Shown here one piece after another: positions 63,801 to 64,000 of a stretch of 64,000 bases of DNA. The stretch is from Winogradskyella algicola (GTDB lineage Bacteria > Bacteroidota > Bacteroidia > Flavobacteriales > Flavobacteriaceae). The notes under the pieces are model-generated. The model did no database searches. It saw nothing but the letters and a program-made list of their open reading frames with translations, and was not told the DNA's origin. A program made the translations under genes and the position numbers. The stretch lies in the NCBI RefSeq assembly GCF_005869935.1, contig NZ_SZQF01000004.1, positions 62,001 through 126,000 of the forward strand, in the 5' to 3' direction. Position 1 is the first letter of the stretch; the number at the start of each line of letters is the position of its first letter.

Positions 63801-64000
63801 ATATTAGTGAACGGATCAGCAGAGCCAGCTTCTCTGATTAAAAAAGCAAAACCATCTGAATAGGAGCAGGGGAAATTTTGTGCATATTCCTCTGAAGCTA
63901 ATATGTAATTAAACTGAATTTGGTTGGCAACAGATATAAAATTAAACTGAATAGATGTTGCATTATGTGTGTCGGTTATGCCAAGAGCATTTTCTAAATC
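57824..64000 (-). CDS. Giant T9SS type B adhesin-like protein, 5' partial
   Basis: The frame is open from 57824 to the window edge: over 2050 codons, with the true start outside. The visible N-terminal part is a choice-of-anchor L domain (YILASEEYAQNFPCSYSDGFAFLI). Seventeen Cys-containing repeats of about 80-100 residues follow, each opening like CDDDSNDGFEIFDL and including a YxRVEN-x-TGC stretch. The last nine form three 279-residue super-repeats. The end is a type B sorting domain (PKFFTPNGDTINETWHIVG to RGHFALKR). Likely a surface adhesin. Confidence 0.93.
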   Translation of the reverse strand, partial: DLENALGITDTHNATSIQFNFISVANQIQFNYILASEEYAQNFPCSYSDGFAFLIREAGSADPFTNIALIPGTTTPVNTNTIHDEIIEFCPAENEEYFEGYNVGDTNYNGRTVVLTATAAIQPNLEYEIKLVIADQNDENYDSAVFIEGNSFNASVDLGPDITTCGESVTLNADIQNPLASYQWFQNDNLIANENGTTLEVTASGTYHVEVTIQLNQTSCVIEDAVDITLNSEQSSGTISDYLLCDDISNDGEEDFDLTLKDYEVLASVPPSNYNISYHYSQQDAQDDNNAISGIIQNTSSPQPIYVRIEDIDNGCLAFSTFNLVVNATPEVTAPDPITICQDPTLDGVTYVDLTEANNQITDGNPNLYVSYHDSQPEADLGINPIYSPYPNNNVSETLYIRVYDATTGCSNTSSLDIIFQSGPAVNTENQWINACEQDFDGFEEFDLTSVIDNILQGLTGVEVSFHEYLYDAQNNINPIANPENYQNIIQNFQLIYVRIQDETTGCYTITNIELHANIIQNVYSNEAFLECDDPSNDGIADFDLAAIEVDLEDGYDEFETTFYETEEDRENEVNALNESIPYTVSNGGTTIYAKIVSDDCTELVDIVLQVAPAIILTPQVAEYCDDGVNDGFTTLFMPTFNTIASQGVTPANVKYYLTEQEAIDNENILPDYVYNSTNPQLFYIRVTNTQTGCYGISTLEVTIVDAPEIMYPDPIVVCDDDQDGISTVNLESQIPDIIASSVGFEITFYTDYSNALSATNPIENPDNYTTSTQYMYTRVENETTGCYNISSFYVYINTLPEFAPISNFENCEADISGVADFYFYLKDSEILNGQPDKFVTYFETEADAIANTNPIDKYSAYQNTSSPQTIYVRVANFTDENCFGTSSFELEVGALPIYNAAESIFICDDISNDGLITVDLNETITAMADGSPETLDITFYTSEYNANNSLDPVDLIYTNSTNPQQLFARVDNGNYCHGISAFEINIISAPVVNDAPPLIACDNNYDGILTWDLTLSEVDILDVRQDDIVVSYFESMEDLEDDLNPILNPENYTNLTNPQTVYVKINNTISNCFVAVPIDITVNLPPPVNDFMAVEICDNPMSNFDLTTINSIITDDTTGINFTYHNNQTDANNNTNPLDNNYIYTGSSHTIYARLTYADTGCYTTYPFELIINPLPIAQQPQDLETCDDLSNDGFEVFDLSSQNTTILQSQDPNIFLVSYHNGMTDALEGDNSLPTDYNAQDNETIVVRVENSITGCFSTTTFNTIVYPAPSAVNPLVICDTDYDGLNTFNLTEAESELYTTIPDNVTISYFETIEDLDSDLNSITTPDAYNNTSNPQTVYIKVFNNAANCYSTIPLELNAVLPPATNDFEVYEICDNPDSSFDLSEIDSVIVDDTTGLVFSYFTSFNDANSDLNPLSVNYTYTSSNDILFVKVTSTNTGCFYVYEFTLQVNPLPIANQPEDMEVCDDDSNDGFEIFDLASQTNTVLGTQSASEFTVSYHLNTLDASNDENALDDLYNGNDNQTIIVRIENNETQCFSLTQFVLFVNPFPNEPSPITECDIDYDGITNFDLTTAEAELFATSDPDDIITYFESIDDLNADINPITNPDNYTNLSNPQTVYIKVYNTVADCYRFVPLQLNVNLPPAINDFEVYEICENDTNSFDLSTIDSVLVDNTYNILINYFTSESDALQNENALDNNYTYTTTNDIIYVRVEYSTTHCYHVYPFELQVNPLPVINQPEDLMDCDDDFDSYLMFNLESQTSSILNGLNPSDYSVTYYNDLSLAEEGEGWVNSEAYNAYDGETIIARVENNTTGCYSLTTFNTIVYRKPIVNIPNQTICIDNLPLIVSADTGYDSDSYLWSTNAISESIEITEIGTYSVSVTSENGCETTSTFNVIESESAIIELTEVLDFSDPNNITITISGIGNYLYILDDGDPQESNIFENVSHGYHTITIIDLNGCAEVTKEVVVVDAPKFFTPNGDTINETWHIVGIETLPGSIVYIFDRYGKLIKQLGSSTSGWDGTYNGNNMPASDYWFLAEIRGGDKAFDVRGHFALKR
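58483..60997 (-). repeat. Three tandem 837-840-bp super-repeats in the giant T9SS gene
   Basis: The repeat-opening Cys codons of equivalent units lie at 60995, 60158, 59321 and 58481, giving periods of 837, 837 and 840 bases (279-280 codons). Each period contains three different units (CD-x-DYDG, a short SFDL unit, CDD-x-SNDGFE). Confidence 0.85.

Noticed and set aside
63224..64000. Reading the giant T9SS protein as starting at 63223
   Set aside because: The frame is open upstream to the window edge and encodes a choice-of-anchor L domain, so 63223 is only an internal TTG.

Overview
The window is chromosomal DNA from a low-GC member of the Bacteroidota, almost certainly a marine-type Flavobacteriaceae (the genus is not resolved). 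Four things support this. Two large secreted proteins end in type B sorting domains of the type IX secretion system. Many genes are preceded by the Bacteroidota promoter pattern TTTG-N18-22-TAnnTTTG with no Shine-Dalgarno sequence. Several families are typical of flavobacteria (DUF3078, DUF4197, DUF4920, DUF6268, DUF1684, YpdA, M49 peptidase). Base composition is AT-rich throughout. No rRNA, tRNA, CRISPR array, phage or classical insertion sequence was seen.

Layout. 1-5.7 kb: end of purM, a DUF3078 protein, prfA, a four-helix-bundle (S23) gene set in heptamer repeats, pyrF and a metal-receptor protein. 5.8-9.8 kb: small secreted proteins and lipoproteins, a thioredoxin fusion and an OmpA protein. 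10-13.5 kb: fused acyl-CoA mutase IcmF. 13.7-21.7 kb: an Lrp regulator with a striking palindrome, a ypdA-MFS operon behind a leader ORF and terminator, crcB and dipeptidyl peptidase III. 21.8-26.5 kb: a five-gene operon (small membrane protein, trypsin-like protease without signal peptide, unknown protein, TPR histidine kinase, response regulator) plus a LuxR-type regulator. 27-30.2 kb: MazG-like hydrolase, ilvE, DUF4920, haem-motif lipoprotein, mnmD. 30.2-31.8 kb: an island of 115/138-bp palindromic repeats with two near-identical GIY-YIG genes. 31.9-37.7 kb: TIGR01777 oxidoreductase, a 614-residue nuclease-like protein, sigma/anti-sigma pair, fasciclin and YceI. 37.8-47.3 kb: grpE-dnaJ and a run of ABC exporter, MscS, porin-like protein, AAA+ response regulator, PPK2 and M28 peptidase. 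47.4-55.4 kb: lysA with a divergent ACT-domain protein, sucC, APS/PAPS reductase, DUF1456, esterase, TerB-like protein, uvrB. 55.4-64 kb: two paralogous adhesin-like T9SS type B proteins; the second is a giant running off the window.

Most genes are housekeeping. The most unusual features are two associations between small genes and repeat families: S23 with TTAGGTR heptamer arrays, and GIY-YIG with 115-bp palindromes. The protease/kinase operon, the leader-peptide-plus-terminator ahead of the MFS gene, a coding palindrome inside mnmD and the 279-residue super-repeats of the giant adhesin also stand out. Functional calls rest on motifs and recalled family knowledge; no database search was possible.
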